Both the position numbers and the translations under genes were made by a program. DNA of 64,000 nt. It comes from Cycas panzhihuaensis (lineage: Eukaryota > Cycadophyta). This document shows positions 37,190 to 47,883 of the stretch, piece after piece. Under the pieces are notes generated by a model that had not been told where the DNA came from, ran no database searches, and saw only the letters and a list, made by a program, of their open reading frames with translations. The stretch's first letter is position 1; every line of letters begins with the position of its first letter. Location: positions 155,317,741 through 155,381,740 of the forward strand of contig CM041465.1 of NCBI GenBank assembly GCA_023213395.1, given 5' to 3'.

Positions 37190-37575
37190 TTATTTACATC
37201 GATATTGTATACCTTAATTCCCATACTTTAATGGCAAGGATCTTAGAGATAGGTATTTTAACTTTGAACAATCTTTTACCCCTTATGATGATAACCTTAA
37301 GCTCACCTATCTTAAGATGAATGGTTATATTTGGCTTTGTTATTTGGTTGATACATTTAAGCAAGTCTTTTGAGAATATTACTTTAAGGATAATTATGAA
37401 AAAGTTTTATTTGTTATGGCATACTTAGAGAAGGACCTTTGTAGAAAGATTTAGAAATGGTATGACTCACAGCCAAAACTAGATTGGGCATCATTCAAGT
37501 TGGAAATTCAAAAGAAAATAAAAGATTAAATGTTGGAAATTACTATTAAAGAAGAAATAATGGAAACATTTGAAG
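37190..37575 (+). pseudogene. Element 7 gag remnant (Retrotrans_gag-like)
   Basis: The frame reads LKLTYLKMNGYIWLCYLVDT, FKQVF, EYYFKDNYEKVLFVMAYLEK, DLCRKI, KWYDSQPKLDWASFKLEIQK. This matches the helical Retrotrans_gag core, with the W of DWASFK at the position of the family's W..F pair. It ends in EEIMETFEEN; stops and frame changes flank it. No zinc knuckle or protease follows. About 120 codons are readable. Confidence 0.65.
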
Positions 37576-38033
37576 AAAATAATGTATTATAGGGTAAATA
37601 AGGTAAACCTTGGGGGGAGTAAGATCACTTAATAGGAGAGGTTTTGAATGATTAACATCTCTCACCCATGCAACATGAAGTCAAAAGTATCACTATATAA
37701 CCCTAATGTACTTTAAAGGGGCTATTACCATTCATGTTGTAAGAATATTTAGGTCTTAATTTTTGTCGATCCCTAGACTTTTATACCATGGGCCCTTATT
37801 TCTTTGATGATAATGCCTAATAAAAGGGCCTACACTCATTTGATGCATATACCCAATTAATATAAAATATATATATGGAGCACCATTCTTTAATAAGCAA
37901 GTAGGAAGCATCAATTTCTACTTAGCAATACTAGGATAAAATATCTACACTTAACATCTTATCAGCAATAGGTGGTGGTCACATGTATTTTATATTTAGA
38001 TGCTTTTGAGGTAAAACATCTTAGTGGAGAGGG

Positions 38034-38072
38034 CATGGGGTGATACCTCATTAATTAAGATTAGGTTAGTAG
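38034..38072 (+). repeat. Element 7 3' LTR, first piece
   Basis: catggggtgatacctcat through ggttagtag; interrupted by Element 6. The last five bases agtag are the Element 6 TSD. Confidence 0.85.
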
Positions 38073-38428
38073 TGTTGGAAATGAGGTGTAGAGCAGAAGG
38101 ATTATAGGTGAGTAAACATTATTCCAAAGTGTAAAAAAATTATAAAATATAAGTTAGCAATGTCAAAAAAACACCAAAGAGGTATTCCCATCCTATATAT
38201 AGATCAATTTGGGGAGGTGGCAAGTGTCTCTACTTAACAACATTTAAAATTTAAAAATAATATTAAAATATTAAATAATTAATTGAATACTTATCTTTAG
38301 TGGCTATGTCGGCTGCTAGCGGCTACTTGATGATATTAGGTGGCTTGAGGTGACATAGGGAGGCCCAAGGTAGCATTGAGGGGCCCTAGGTACATATTAG
38401 CTTTAATTAATTGGGTATTATCCCAATA
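38073..38428 (-). repeat. Element 6 3' LTR
   Basis: Plus strand tgttggaaatgagg through tatcccaata. On the minus strand a TATA-like gatctatatatagga lies near 38195-38208 and is shared with the other LTR. Confidence 0.92.
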
Positions 38429-38499
38429 TTCTCATCCATAATGACCAATGTAAAGAACCCCCAACTTGTCTCTAAATTTTTGAAATTTGATTTTACCCA

Positions 38500-39150
38500 A
38501 TGTTTTCGTGAAGATGCATGTTGCTTGGTCTTCGATGCTACAATATACTAATTTAATCTCTCCTACTTATACTAGCTCTCGTATAAACTGATGTTGTGTC
38601 TCAATATATTTTGTTCTACCATGGAAAATCAAGTTCTTTGCCATATGCATTATACTCTGATTGTCACACCAAATTTTCATAGGCCCTTTCTATTTTAGTT
38701 GAAAATTTTACAATAGTCTTCTCAACCATATTGTTTTACATGAGCTAGCAACTACTACTTTATATTATGCTTTGGCTATAGATAGGGAAACTATATTTTG
38801 TTTCTTAGTGCTCTATATTATACCTACCAAACACATACTAAATATATAACTTGAAGTTAATTTTCTATCGTTGATATTGCCTACCCAATCTGAATCTGTA
38901 TAACCTGTCAACTAAAAGTTTGATAAAGCTCTATAATATAGCCCATATTTTGAAGTGCCTTTAAGATAATGAAAAATCCTTTTGGCTTCTTGCTAATGAG
39001 TAGTCTTTGGGTCTTACATGAATTTGGATACAACACTAACTAATTGTGTTATGTCTAGTTGAGATATTTAGTAGATCAGAGTGTCGATTAATTATCTATA
39101 GAGTGTAGGACCAATTGGTGTAGAGTCATCAGATTTTGAAAGCTTAATTC
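38500..39150 (-). pseudogene. Element 6 RNase H (degenerate)
   Basis: The minus strand reads, in segments, LAIAKAQYKVVVASSCKTIW, LRRLL, KIWCDNQSIMHMAKNLIFHG and RTKYIETQHQFIREL. This is Copia RNase H with the E (of the usual EAEYxA, here AKAQYKV), the D of WCDNQSI and the HIE/YIE-H-F end. The glutamate position is changed. It follows directly from the RT and precedes the 3' LTR. Confidence 0.8.
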
Positions 39151-39179
39151 CTATTTTTGTTGGAGTTTCCAATGATTTG

Positions 39180-39860
39180 TAGTCAGTCATCCTAAACATT
39201 TACAATATATACAGGGTATAGTTTTGTTGGAAGGTAAAGATTTCATTCTTATCTTGTTATACATCCAAACTTAGGAAGTAATACATTATCCCTAGATCTG
39301 TCATTTCAAACTCTTTACGCATGGCTTTCTTAAAGTTTCGTAATAGATGAGAGTCATTTCCAATGTAGACAAGATCATCTACATAAAGTCCTACAATTAG
39401 GGTAGAATCTCCCTTGATTTTTATGTAGAAATTTGGATCTACTTGAGATCTTTCAAAAGCCTTAATCTCTAAAGTATTTGTCAATTTAGGAATACTAATC
39501 CCTAGGTGCTTATTTCAATCTGTAAAGTGCCTTTTCAAGTTTGTACAGTTTGTTTCCTTCCCTGTTGACTTTAAAACTAAGGGGTTGAGAGACATAGATA
39601 TCCTCTTCAATACAACCATTGATGAAGGCACTTTTGATGTCCATTTGATAAACTTTCCATCCCATTTGGGCTGTCAAACTCATCATCATTTGAACTATTT
39701 CTATTCGAGAAATAAAAGCAAATGTTTCATTGTAATTAATGCCTTCTTTTTGGGCATAATCTTTAGTGACCAATCTAGCTTCGTATTTATCAGTTGATCT
39801 ATTAGAGCAGAACTTGGTTTTATAGATCTACTTAGTGCCAATTGCTCTTTTATTTGGAGA
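39180..39860 (-). pseudogene. Element 6 reverse transcriptase (partly open)
   Basis: Two open stretches cover most of the domain. The first (39773-39510) reads TKDYAQKEGINYNETFAF, VYQMDIKSAFINGCIEEDIY, KLYKLEKALYRLK. The second (39484-39257) reads FERSQVDPNFYIKIKGDSTL, IVGLYVDDLVYIGND, FEMTDLGIMYYF. Both D of QMDIKSAF and the YVDD box are intact, which is rare in this window. A short break lies between the two stretches. The best preserved RT here. Confidence 0.9.
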
Positions 39861-40199
39861 TAAGTTAACCAATTTACAAGTATCATTTTAAATAATGGAG
39901 TGGTAGTCATCTTCCATCACCTTTCTTCAAGAAGCATGTGTATTGGCCTCATCAAAAGTTTGAGGCTCATGTGACTCCGATACTTTGCTCATGAGGGTAA
40001 AGTTTACCTTATGTAAGTAAGTGGATCTTCGAGTATTATCCAAAATATTACCTACATCATGATTCCTTTGAATCCATTTTGGAAGATTTTGTGGTGGAGG
40101 TTGAGAGGAGGTTCCCTCCCCACTAGGTTCATCGATGACTCATCTAGACTCAAATATAGAAGGCACATACTTTGATTTAGTAGACTTGTTAAAATTGAT

Positions 40200-41110
40200 T
40201 ACTACTTCTTTTCTCTTTTCTTCACTATCTTGATAACAAGCATCTTCCTAAAACTTAACATCTCTACTCAACATAACCCTCTTTAACTTAGGATCATAGA
40301 CTTTGTATGATTTAGAAGTTTCACTATAGCTAAGAAATATGCACCTGATACTATGGTCATGCAGCTTAGATCTCCTTTGGTTAGGAACATGTCCATAAGT
40401 TGGGCACCCAAAGACTCTTAAGTGGTGTGTATTTGGCTTATAGCTTATCCAAGCTTCTCCAGGTGTCTTCCACCTTAGGGCTTTGGTGGAGCACCAATTG
40501 AGGAGGTAAATAGATGTATGAACTGTTTCTAGCCAAAACTCATGGCCAAGTTTTTATCCTTCAACATGTACCTTTTCATTTTAATAATGGTGTAATTTTT
40601 TCTTTCTGCTACACCATTTTGTTGTGGGGTATAAGGATTGGTGAGTTGCCTTATGATCCAATGATGTATACAATATTCCTTAAATTCATTGGAGATAAAT
40701 TCTCCCCTATTATTAGATCTTAGAGAGAGTAGTTTGTGCCTACTTTGTCACTCCACAAAGGTTTTGAAGTCAATAAATTATTGAAATGCATCTGATTTGA
40801 ATTTAAGAATACCCATGTCTTCCTAGTGCAATCGTCAATGAATGTAATAAAATAGTGTGCACCTGTTAATAAGGGGACATCCATAGGACCACAAATATCT
40901 GTACCAAGTAGACATCCCTCACATATGGATTTGTCTGCTTTGATGTTAGGCAACCTATTAACCATGTCTATTCTTTTCATTAGGGCCAAACTACTATAGT
41001 TGAGGTGTCTAAATCTCATATGCCATAAGTTACTATCCAATTTGACTGTAGTTCTTAAGGCATAGGTATTTGGTAGAGTAAGGACAAGTTTAAATAGTTT
41101 ATCTTTTGTC
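40200..41110 (-). pseudogene. Element 6 integrase (degenerate)
   Basis: On the minus strand the pre-integrase motif LWHMRFRHLNYSSLALMKRI lies at about 41030 and the Cys pair ICEGCLLG at about 40920. The core continues TDICGPMDVPLLTGAHYFIT, FIDDCTRKTWVF. After a frame change near 40740 it reads SNNRGEFISNEFKEYC and YTPQQNGVAERKNY. The D and E residues of the DDE triad are visible at TDICG and AERKN; the middle D reads N (RSNNRGEF). The C-terminal part is broken around 40500-40250. Confidence 0.85.
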
Positions 41111-41445
41111 ATTTTTCCTTTCCAATAATTGCTTTATTTCTTCTCTTGTCCTTAATTATACACTTGGCATTGTCAAAGATGACCCTGTAATCCTGTCCCA
41201 TCATCTTTCGTACTAATAATAGATTTTTCTTTAAGGCAAAAATATACAATACATCACCAAGGTGTCTATACACTCTTGTATCTATCATGAGTGTTATGTT
41301 ACCTCTACCAATCGATTCATGGGATGTATCATCTCTAAACATTATTGAAAGTCATTTTCTTTTATCCAAGGTATGAAATAGATATTCCTTGTGAGTCATA
41401 TAGATGGAGCAACCTAAGTTAGTGTACCAACTATCATCTTCTTCT
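41109..41445 (-). pseudogene. Element 6 protease (degenerate)
   Basis: The minus strand near 41435 reads WYTNLGCSIYMTH, matching Copia W-Y-L-D-S-G-C-S-x-H-M-T, with the catalytic Asp replaced by Asn and S by L. Then come GRGNITLMIDT, LGDVLYIFALKKNLLLVRKM and RVIFDNAKCII, as in the part joining protease to the pre-integrase domain. Loss of the Asp makes it inactive. Confidence 0.82.
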
Positions 41446-41539
41446 TCTTTGGCACTAAAACTAGATAGGAAAAGTCTATTATTATCCCTTGCTTCTAGAG
41501 TGTTATTTATATTTCCTTTGGTGGGTGGTCCATGTTTTG

Positions 41540-42578
41540 AAAACTATTTGTCTTCTGTGTGACCACTACGATGACAATAAGAGCAGTATATGGACTCTCT
41601 TTTCCTATAACTTAGACTTTAACCTTATGGATAAGTTCTTTCAATATAGGAAGATCTCTCCCTTTCCTCATAATTTGGAACTGGATTTTTCCTTTGTCTA
41701 TTATCATAATAATATTGATTTGATCTTATAGCTTGAACATTTCCTTGGAAATTGGGGTAACATGAGTGTCCCTTAAGTTGTTTCTCCTTATTTGGATACC
41801 TAGGAGGATTCACATTTTGTTAGTTTCCTCATTGTCTCCTTTGATGTAGAGCTTGGTATTTAGGTGGATCTTGTTATAAATCCCTTCTAAGATTTCTATC
41901 CCTTCTCTTAGGAGATGATTCTCTATATTTTATTGTACCCACTTGAGAGTGAGATTATATTCTAGCCTTGATAACAAAGGCATTCTCAAGCGATTCAACC
42001 GACATCAACATGGCACTTAGTTATTCCACCTTTAGTGTGCTTAGATATTTAGAAAACCCTATATGTATTGCTACCATTTTAAACCTTCTTACAGTACCTA
42101 CACACCTAAATATTCTTTCCACTACTCTTTGCTCTATCAATATATCTCTAAGTGATCTTATTTGGTTTACTATATCTTGCACTTTAGTCATGAATTCTGT
42201 TACAGATTATGTTGGCATCATTCACAAGTTTTCAAATTTACTCCTTAGGTTTTGAAGCTTAGATGATATAGGTCCTTCATAAATTAACTGGAGGGTATCC
42301 CACACTTCTTTTGATTTAGTTGACTCACTAATCCATGGGAAAATATGATCTTCTAGTGTACAAAATATAATGGTAAGTACTTCATTATCCCTTTTAATAT
42401 TTTCTTTATAAGTTGCCTTTTCAACATTGGTGGCATTATGACCTAACTCACTATAATATGTTTTCACAATCTCCCACATGTCATTAGCAATGAGGATGGA
42501 TCTCATTCTTGTACTCTAGTCTAGAAAATTATTACTATCAAATTTGGAGATTATTATGTTTCCAAAGTTTGATGTCAT
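41540..42578 (-). pseudogene. Element 6 gag (degenerate)
   Basis: ATG at 42578 (MTSNFGNIIISKFDSNNFLD). A nearly continuous UBN2-type domain follows: MRSILIANDMWEIVKTYYSE, NVEKATYKENIKRDNEVLTI, IFPWISESTKSKEVWDTLQL, IYEG. A zinc-knuckle segment near 41575 reads YCSYCHRSGHTEDK, with C-x2-C and H present and the last Cys not clear. A basic, glutamine-rich stretch precedes it at 41813-41625. Stops interrupt at expected W codons. Confidence 0.85.
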
Positions 42579-45500
42579 TTCTTAGTTAAGATTTTAAAAA
42601 CTATAGATAAAATAAAGTTTTCAAATGTTTGATTTTGAAACTTAACCCATTTCTTTGCCCAAAGTTTTATAAGTGTCCTAGTCCCTAATAAGGCTTCTAA
42701 GCTCTAAGTACAAGGGTCTCTAAGAGAAACCTTTAGTTATTATTCTATCTAGTGGCACATGTCCACAAGTGGTAAAGTAGGGACCCAATATATCGGTACA
42801 TGATCTTAAAGCTTGATATACCTTAGTACATAGGTTGATATGAAGGTTGTTATACCCCTCTAAATTGTTGGTCCACCTACGTCAGACTTATGCCTAACAG
42901 TAGATCTAACGGTGAAGGTTTAACTCCAGTACAGGTCTAGCCTTGGTCTTCGAACTCCAATAAAGACTGATATAAAATATGTCAACCTACCACTTAATAC
43001 ACCTTATAGCCAATGACTTTTCTCATCTAATATGAGTAGGGCAATTGGCGTGTGTGTAGTGGTAACTTTAGGGGTCATAATTGTACCACTTGCAAAGTTA
43101 GAAAAGATATGGTTAATTCAAGAATTATCTTTCTTAATGTTAAAGTATCTTTTATTTGAATGTAATATTACCTAATCTCTCTAAGATTCCTTTTATTCAA
43201 GAAATGAAAAAGAATCAAAATAAATCTTTAAGCAAAACAAAATATATATCTCAAATAAAAATATGATACAAAACTTTTATATCAAATCACAATAAAATAA
43301 GTAAAATAATCAAGATGCTCTTCTTGTTTTAATAAACCAAGAAACAAATGCTAATATGCAGTATAATGCTTTCAAATTGATATACTTTTATAGGAAAACT
43401 AAGAAGCTATATGTTCTATTTGGTTGTGATGCCATATAACAAAGAAACCCATAATACTTGAATGTCATTTAACTCTTAGAATATTGGATTAAACTTTTGA
43501 GACAAATAACTAATCAACGAACCTTGAAACTAAGTTTTTGTAAATCTCAAGTTAAAAAAAGGACTAAAGATTTTGATAAAAGGTAACTTCTTAACTAATA
43601 TCCCACTTAATATTATAATGCAATGATATTAGAATTTAAATGCCAAAGAGTTCCTTTATAAGAATAGAAACAACTATATAAAACTTACAAATTTTGAGAA
43701 GAAAGTATGCTTAAAGTAATCAGAAGTACCAATAAACAATTTATATTTGATTGATAATGCAAAAAAAAAAAATGAGGTTGATTGTACATGTTTGATGTAT
43801 TACTACACTTAGGTTTCTTGAATCTTAAAGAGTTTAAATTGATGTTATTTCACTATAAAATAACTTATAATATATATTAAAACCCAAAAATAACTCCAAT
43901 TCACTGATTAGCAGCAGATAATATTTAAATAGAATTGTTTGAAATGAAAAAATGCTCAAAAAATATTACTAAATGAGCATGTTTAGGGTTAAATTGAAAC
44001 CTCAACTTGACTAGATTTAAAGTCCTATAAAATAAAGTCAAAACATAATGAAACTAATTTTAACATAAAGATCTCTGAAACAACTTTCTAACAGTTCTTA
44101 CAGTTCTGAAATTGGAGCTAAAATGATTAAGTTATTGCAAAAATGGTGAACATACCTCTTTATGGCTAAGTATCAATTTGATTGATTAAAACTCAATTTA
44201 GATAGGCTCAAATTAGTCAAGTAAAAATCTGACACTCTGGGAGAAAGTTACAATGAAAAGAGCGAGTGGACCTCCTTAAGTATTAATGAAATGAAAATTT
44301 AAAAGAAAATGACTAAGCCCCTTGACACTGAAGGAGCAAGGTCACGTGGACCTCCAAGGTGACCACCAGCCAAGGGCCCAGGGGGTCCAATAGGCTTCAA
44401 AGATTATAAAATATAATTAAATATCTTTTATACCAAAAATTATTAAAAAAAAAAAGATTATTAACATTTGAAATCCACTCCTTAAGAAAATGAAGTAGGG
44501 TCATATGGACCAAAATATAATTGGCAGCTCGAAGTAAGGGGGATAATCCCCTTTAAAGATTATTAACATGAATTAAATTTTATAAATTTTAATTGAACTT
44601 TATAACATTGGTCGAATAAGCTTTAATAAAAAAAGTATATAAAAATGATAAAAGAAAAAAATGTCATGCTGTGGCGAACATGGATAAATTTTGGAGGATG
44701 TAGAGGCAAACTAGAGGAGAGATTTTCACTAAAATGTGATAAAAAAACATTGAACCTCCACATAGATAAGGGGCACCACTTCTAATAGAGACAATAGATT
44801 CCATCAAAATGAAGAGATTTGAATGATGAAGATAGTGATGCAAAGGTTGAACAACAAGGAGAACAATAGTAAAAAAGGAGATGATACAAAGCTCAAGAGT
44901 GATCTAAATGATTGATTGTAGACATAGATAAGGAGGTCAAAGATCCTCCAACCTGATCAAGCACCAAATCATTCAAAATAGAAATAGATCTATGATATAT
45001 ATATATATATATATATATGAAAGAGAAAAAAAAGGACACTAAAGAGAACTAGGAAAAAAATGGCTAACAAAGGATAGTGAATCAAGTGCAGAAAGTTTGA
45101 TTTGATCATAAATCTTTGGTTGTGATGACCTTACTTGGGGTGCCCAAGGAGAGCAGTCTCAATTGCAAAAAAAAATTCAAAAACACTTTGTATGAGTTAA
45201 GAAACAATGAAAACGGTGAATAAAATTAGGTGAGGGGACTTAGTTGATTCAAACTCTCCACAGAGGGCACCATTTCTCATGAGATTTTAAGGATAGCTAG
45301 GTATGCTAGATAACAAGGTTCTGGTAAAGTTTTGTGACAAGTGGTCGCTTATAGGCTCAGAATGAATCATCGGAGCAAAATGGGCCAAAAATAGGTATAT
45401 AGTGACTTTGAGTGAGATTTCTCCTAGCATAAGCGATGAAATCACGTGTGGTTTTTTTTTATGGCTAAAGAATTTGATTATGAATAAAATAAGTAGTCAT

Positions 45501-45720
45501 GTGCTATAGTTTTGAGCAATGTGTGAGTCACAATCACTAGTTCTAAATTGACTATGAATGGTTCCAAAAATAGAAAATGAAATAAACATAATATGAATGA
45601 AATATTAATGAATATATATAACTTTTCTAAAGTTTTAATGTCGTTGATAATGTAATATCATACACATACCAAAATACTATTGTTGAGTTTACCATGAGAC
45701 TTCTAAACTCAATCAAATAC
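42579..45720. other. Element 6 long leader, non-coding
   Basis: About 3.1 kb between primer site and gag with no recognisable protein. The gag-proximal 400 bp (about 42700-43090) match the gag-proximal leader of Element 9 (about 51120-51520) in reverse complement: shared phrases include gtggtaactttagggg, ataagtNtgacNtaNgtgga and gtgccactagata. The GC-richer part near 44310-44395 also has counterparts in Elements 4, 8 and 9. Confidence 0.7.
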
Positions 45721-45732
45721 GCTCTGATACCA
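45721..45732 (-). promoter_or_regulatory. Element 6 primer binding site
   Basis: The minus strand reads the consensus TGGTATCAGAGC, 2 bp from the 5' LTR. Confidence 0.88.
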
Positions 45733-45734
45733 AA

Positions 45735-46101
45735 TATTAGAAATGAGGTGTAGAGCGAGAGGATTACAAGTGAGTAAACATTCTTCTAAAGTGTAAAAAA
45801 ATTCTAAAATATAAGTTAGTTATGATAAAAAACACCAGGGAGGTATTCCCACCCTATATATAGATCAATTTGGGGAGGCAGCAAGCGCCTCTACTTGACA
45901 ACATTTAAAATTCAAAAATAATATTAAAATATTAAATAAGTAATTGAATACTTACCTTTAGTGGCTATGTCAGCTCCTTTGACAACTGCTGGCAAATACT
46001 CAATAATGTTAGGTGGCCCGAGGTGACCTAGGGAGGCCCAGGGTGGCATTGAAGGGGCCTAGGTACATATTAGCTTTAATTAATTGGGCATTATCCCAAC
46101 A
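45735..46101 (-). repeat. Element 6 5' LTR
   Basis: Plus strand tattagaaatgagg through tatcccaaca. It carries an 11-bp longer segment than the 3' LTR around 45975-46000. Confidence 0.92.
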
Positions 46102-46106
46102 AGTAG

Positions 46107-46413
46107 GTTAGTAGAGATTAAGATTAGGATAATTAAATAATAAGGAAATTTAGGATAGGCTAACTTAGAGGTAGGTGAATAAAATAATATGAGAAGAGTA
46201 TGAGGCCTTTGTTATAAATACCACACCCTATGCATTATAAAAATTATGTCATATCAATGAAATACTTCTTATTTAGACACATTGTAGTATAGTCTTATTT
46301 AGCTTTATTTAATGCACTTCATCTCCATCTTCCACTCCATCCACATTCATCTCTCTTGGTTTTCTTACTCTTATTTTGTATGTTGAAGGGGTAATAGGGA
46401 CAAACAAATTATA
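46107..46413 (+). repeat. Element 7 3' LTR, second piece
   Basis: gttagtagagattaagatt through acaaattata (CA end mutated to TA); followed by TSD gggat. Confidence 0.87.
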
Positions 46414-46591
46414 GGGATAGAGCAAACAAAATTTTGAATGCATATAAGAAGCTTGATTCATTATGGATTAGACCTTATACTATCTCTAAAGTCCTAGGGA
46501 ATAATGCTTTAGATTGAAAAGTGACAAAGAAGAAGAGTTGTCTATTCTTATAAATGGAAGGTTCCTGAAACCTTTCTTTCAATTAGAATGA
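46414..46591 (+). pseudogene. Gypsy A integrase C-terminus, last piece
   Basis: The frame resumes as RANKILNAYKKLDSLWIRPY, TISKVLGNNAL and ends ILINGRFLKPFFQLE, stop TGA at 46589-46591. This is the GPY/F-type C-terminal module of Gypsy integrase, with LW-x-GPY reading LWIRPY. Joined to the fourth piece at gggat it restores the usual W-D-R-A-N-K-I context. Confidence 0.88.
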
Positions 46592-47880
46592 CCATAAAAA
46601 GGATGCCATCATAGTTTGTTAATATTATATACACTTTGCTTTTTACAGTACTAATAGTTTTTAGTTTATATAATTTTGTGCAAACTCATAATAAGATATT
46701 ATTCTAAATTACCCATTGGGGATGATTTGAAGTAAGGATGTTAATGTTACCCCTTCAAGGTGTAACTATAAAGATTTATAGTTCTTATGATAGTGGTGAT
46801 GAAGTAAATAATATAGAAAAATGTTAATTTTTGCCAAGTAGATATGTAATAATAAGTTTAAAGCCTGAATTAAAGAGGAAATAAATAAAGGTCATGAAAG
46901 TGTTAAGGATTTTAGGATTATAAGTTTGATTACTTAAACGAGGAGACTATAGGAAGTTTAATTTCTAGATGAAAAATAATAAAAAGAAAAGCCTCTATAT
47001 GAATTTCCACAATCCATCTTCCCTATAGAAGGGGTTTCTTGTAGAAGGATTAATATAAAAAACTTTTCTAGTAGTAGGGATATCTTATGGGTACAAAATC
47101 TTGAAAGGGAAATAATTAATATGAGAGAAGATAACTTCCCACCTACAAAAGGATTATAGTGGAAGAAAGTGAGAAAGTGATTGAGATGACCAGTGTATAG
47201 GTTCTTTTGCAAGATACTTAGTTTATGAGGAGGTGTGTTTATATGAGAGACACTAAAACAAAAGGTAAATAAAGAAAGGGATTCCCATATGAAGATCTCC
47301 CATACAAGAGCCATTCCACTTAAGATATCTATATAAGAAAGGAATTTTATAGGTAACATGAGTGTGTGTTTGTGTTTTACCATTCAAATACATAACAAAA
47401 TAATTAAACACCCACAAGATAGAGCCCTAATAAAGATGGATTCCCGTGCTCTATTATGCAAGTGCAAGAAGATAGAGATGGATTTCCATGCTCTAGTATG
47501 AAATACAAGAAATTAAATATGGGTACTTAATTAGATTGCTCTGATTAAATCATGCCTATCAAATTTTAGATTATATCTATGTAGTCCATTTTAATGGTAT
47601 AAAGGGAAGCATTTAATCTTTGACAACTATCAAATTTTGTAATATGCAATGAATAAGATAGCAACTTGAAGCATGTTATATAGTTATTAAAGAAAACTAA
47701 TGATTAAATAGAGGCCTTAATAATTCGAATTAGGAAGATCCATAAAGAAGGGATTTGATTAGCACAGTGAGTGCAAAGTAGAAAAAAATCAACACATTGA
47801 TTATTAATGATACCATAATAGGTTTAAAGATCCCATATAATAAATTATTTGAAAAAGAGTAGCAAGCATAGGAAAAATTA
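46592..47880. other. Non-coding stretch downstream of Gypsy A
   Basis: AT-rich with no recognisable domain. It should include the Gypsy A 3' untranslated part and possibly its 3' LTR, but no partner LTR is visible upstream of 11.2 kb. The 141-codon open frame on the minus strand at 46958-47383 has no recognisable family and looks like chance. Confidence 0.5.
47434..47517. repeat. 42-bp imperfect tandem duplication
   Basis: agatggattcccgtgctcta at 47434 recurs as agatggatttccatgctcta at 47476; the following parts (tatgcaagtgcaagaa and tatgaaatacaagaa) also correspond. Confidence 0.75.
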
Positions 47881-47883
47881 TAG

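Larger units (their letters stand above)
36144..38033. other. Element 7 internal region
   Basis: A weak primer-site candidate, tggcattaaag at 36146, lies just after the LTR. A compound microsatellite, AT-rich non-coding DNA, a G-rich tract (37008-37055), the gag remnant and a non-coding tail follow. Confidence 0.65.
38073..46101 (-). mobile_element. Element 6: full-length Copia element, decayed
   Basis: Minus strand. 5' LTR 45735-46101 (367 bp), 3' LTR 38073-38428 (356 bp). Perfect TSD agtag at 38068-38072 and 46102-46106. The primer site complement gctctgatacca (45721-45732) stands 2 bp from the LTR. Domain order from high to low coordinate is gag, protease, integrase, RT, RNase H. The leader between primer site and gag is about 3.1 kb, unusually long. 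RT keeps its Y-V-D-D box and integrase keeps NGVAERKN, yet frame breaks and stops prevent expression. It is inserted in the 3' LTR of Element 7, so it is younger than that element. Confidence 0.93.
35800..46413 (+). mobile_element. Element 7: short gag-only LTR element, hit by Element 6
   Basis: 5' LTR 35800-36143 (344 bp). The 3' LTR is split by Element 6 into 38034-38072 and 46107-46413 (346 bp in total). Perfect TSD gggat at 35795-35799 and 46414-46418. A purine tract, gtggagaggg, precedes the 3' LTR at 38024-38033. Net size is about 2.58 kb with 1.9 kb of internal DNA carrying only a gag remnant. That makes it a compact non-autonomous element. The gag resembles Ty3/Gypsy Retrotrans_gag, so its helper was probably a Gypsy element; this is inference. 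Confidence 0.88.

Noticed and set aside
46958-47383. 141-codon open frame on the minus strand
   Set aside because: No recognisable domain, no start context and no decayed relative; consistent with chance in AT-rich DNA. Kept as non-coding.
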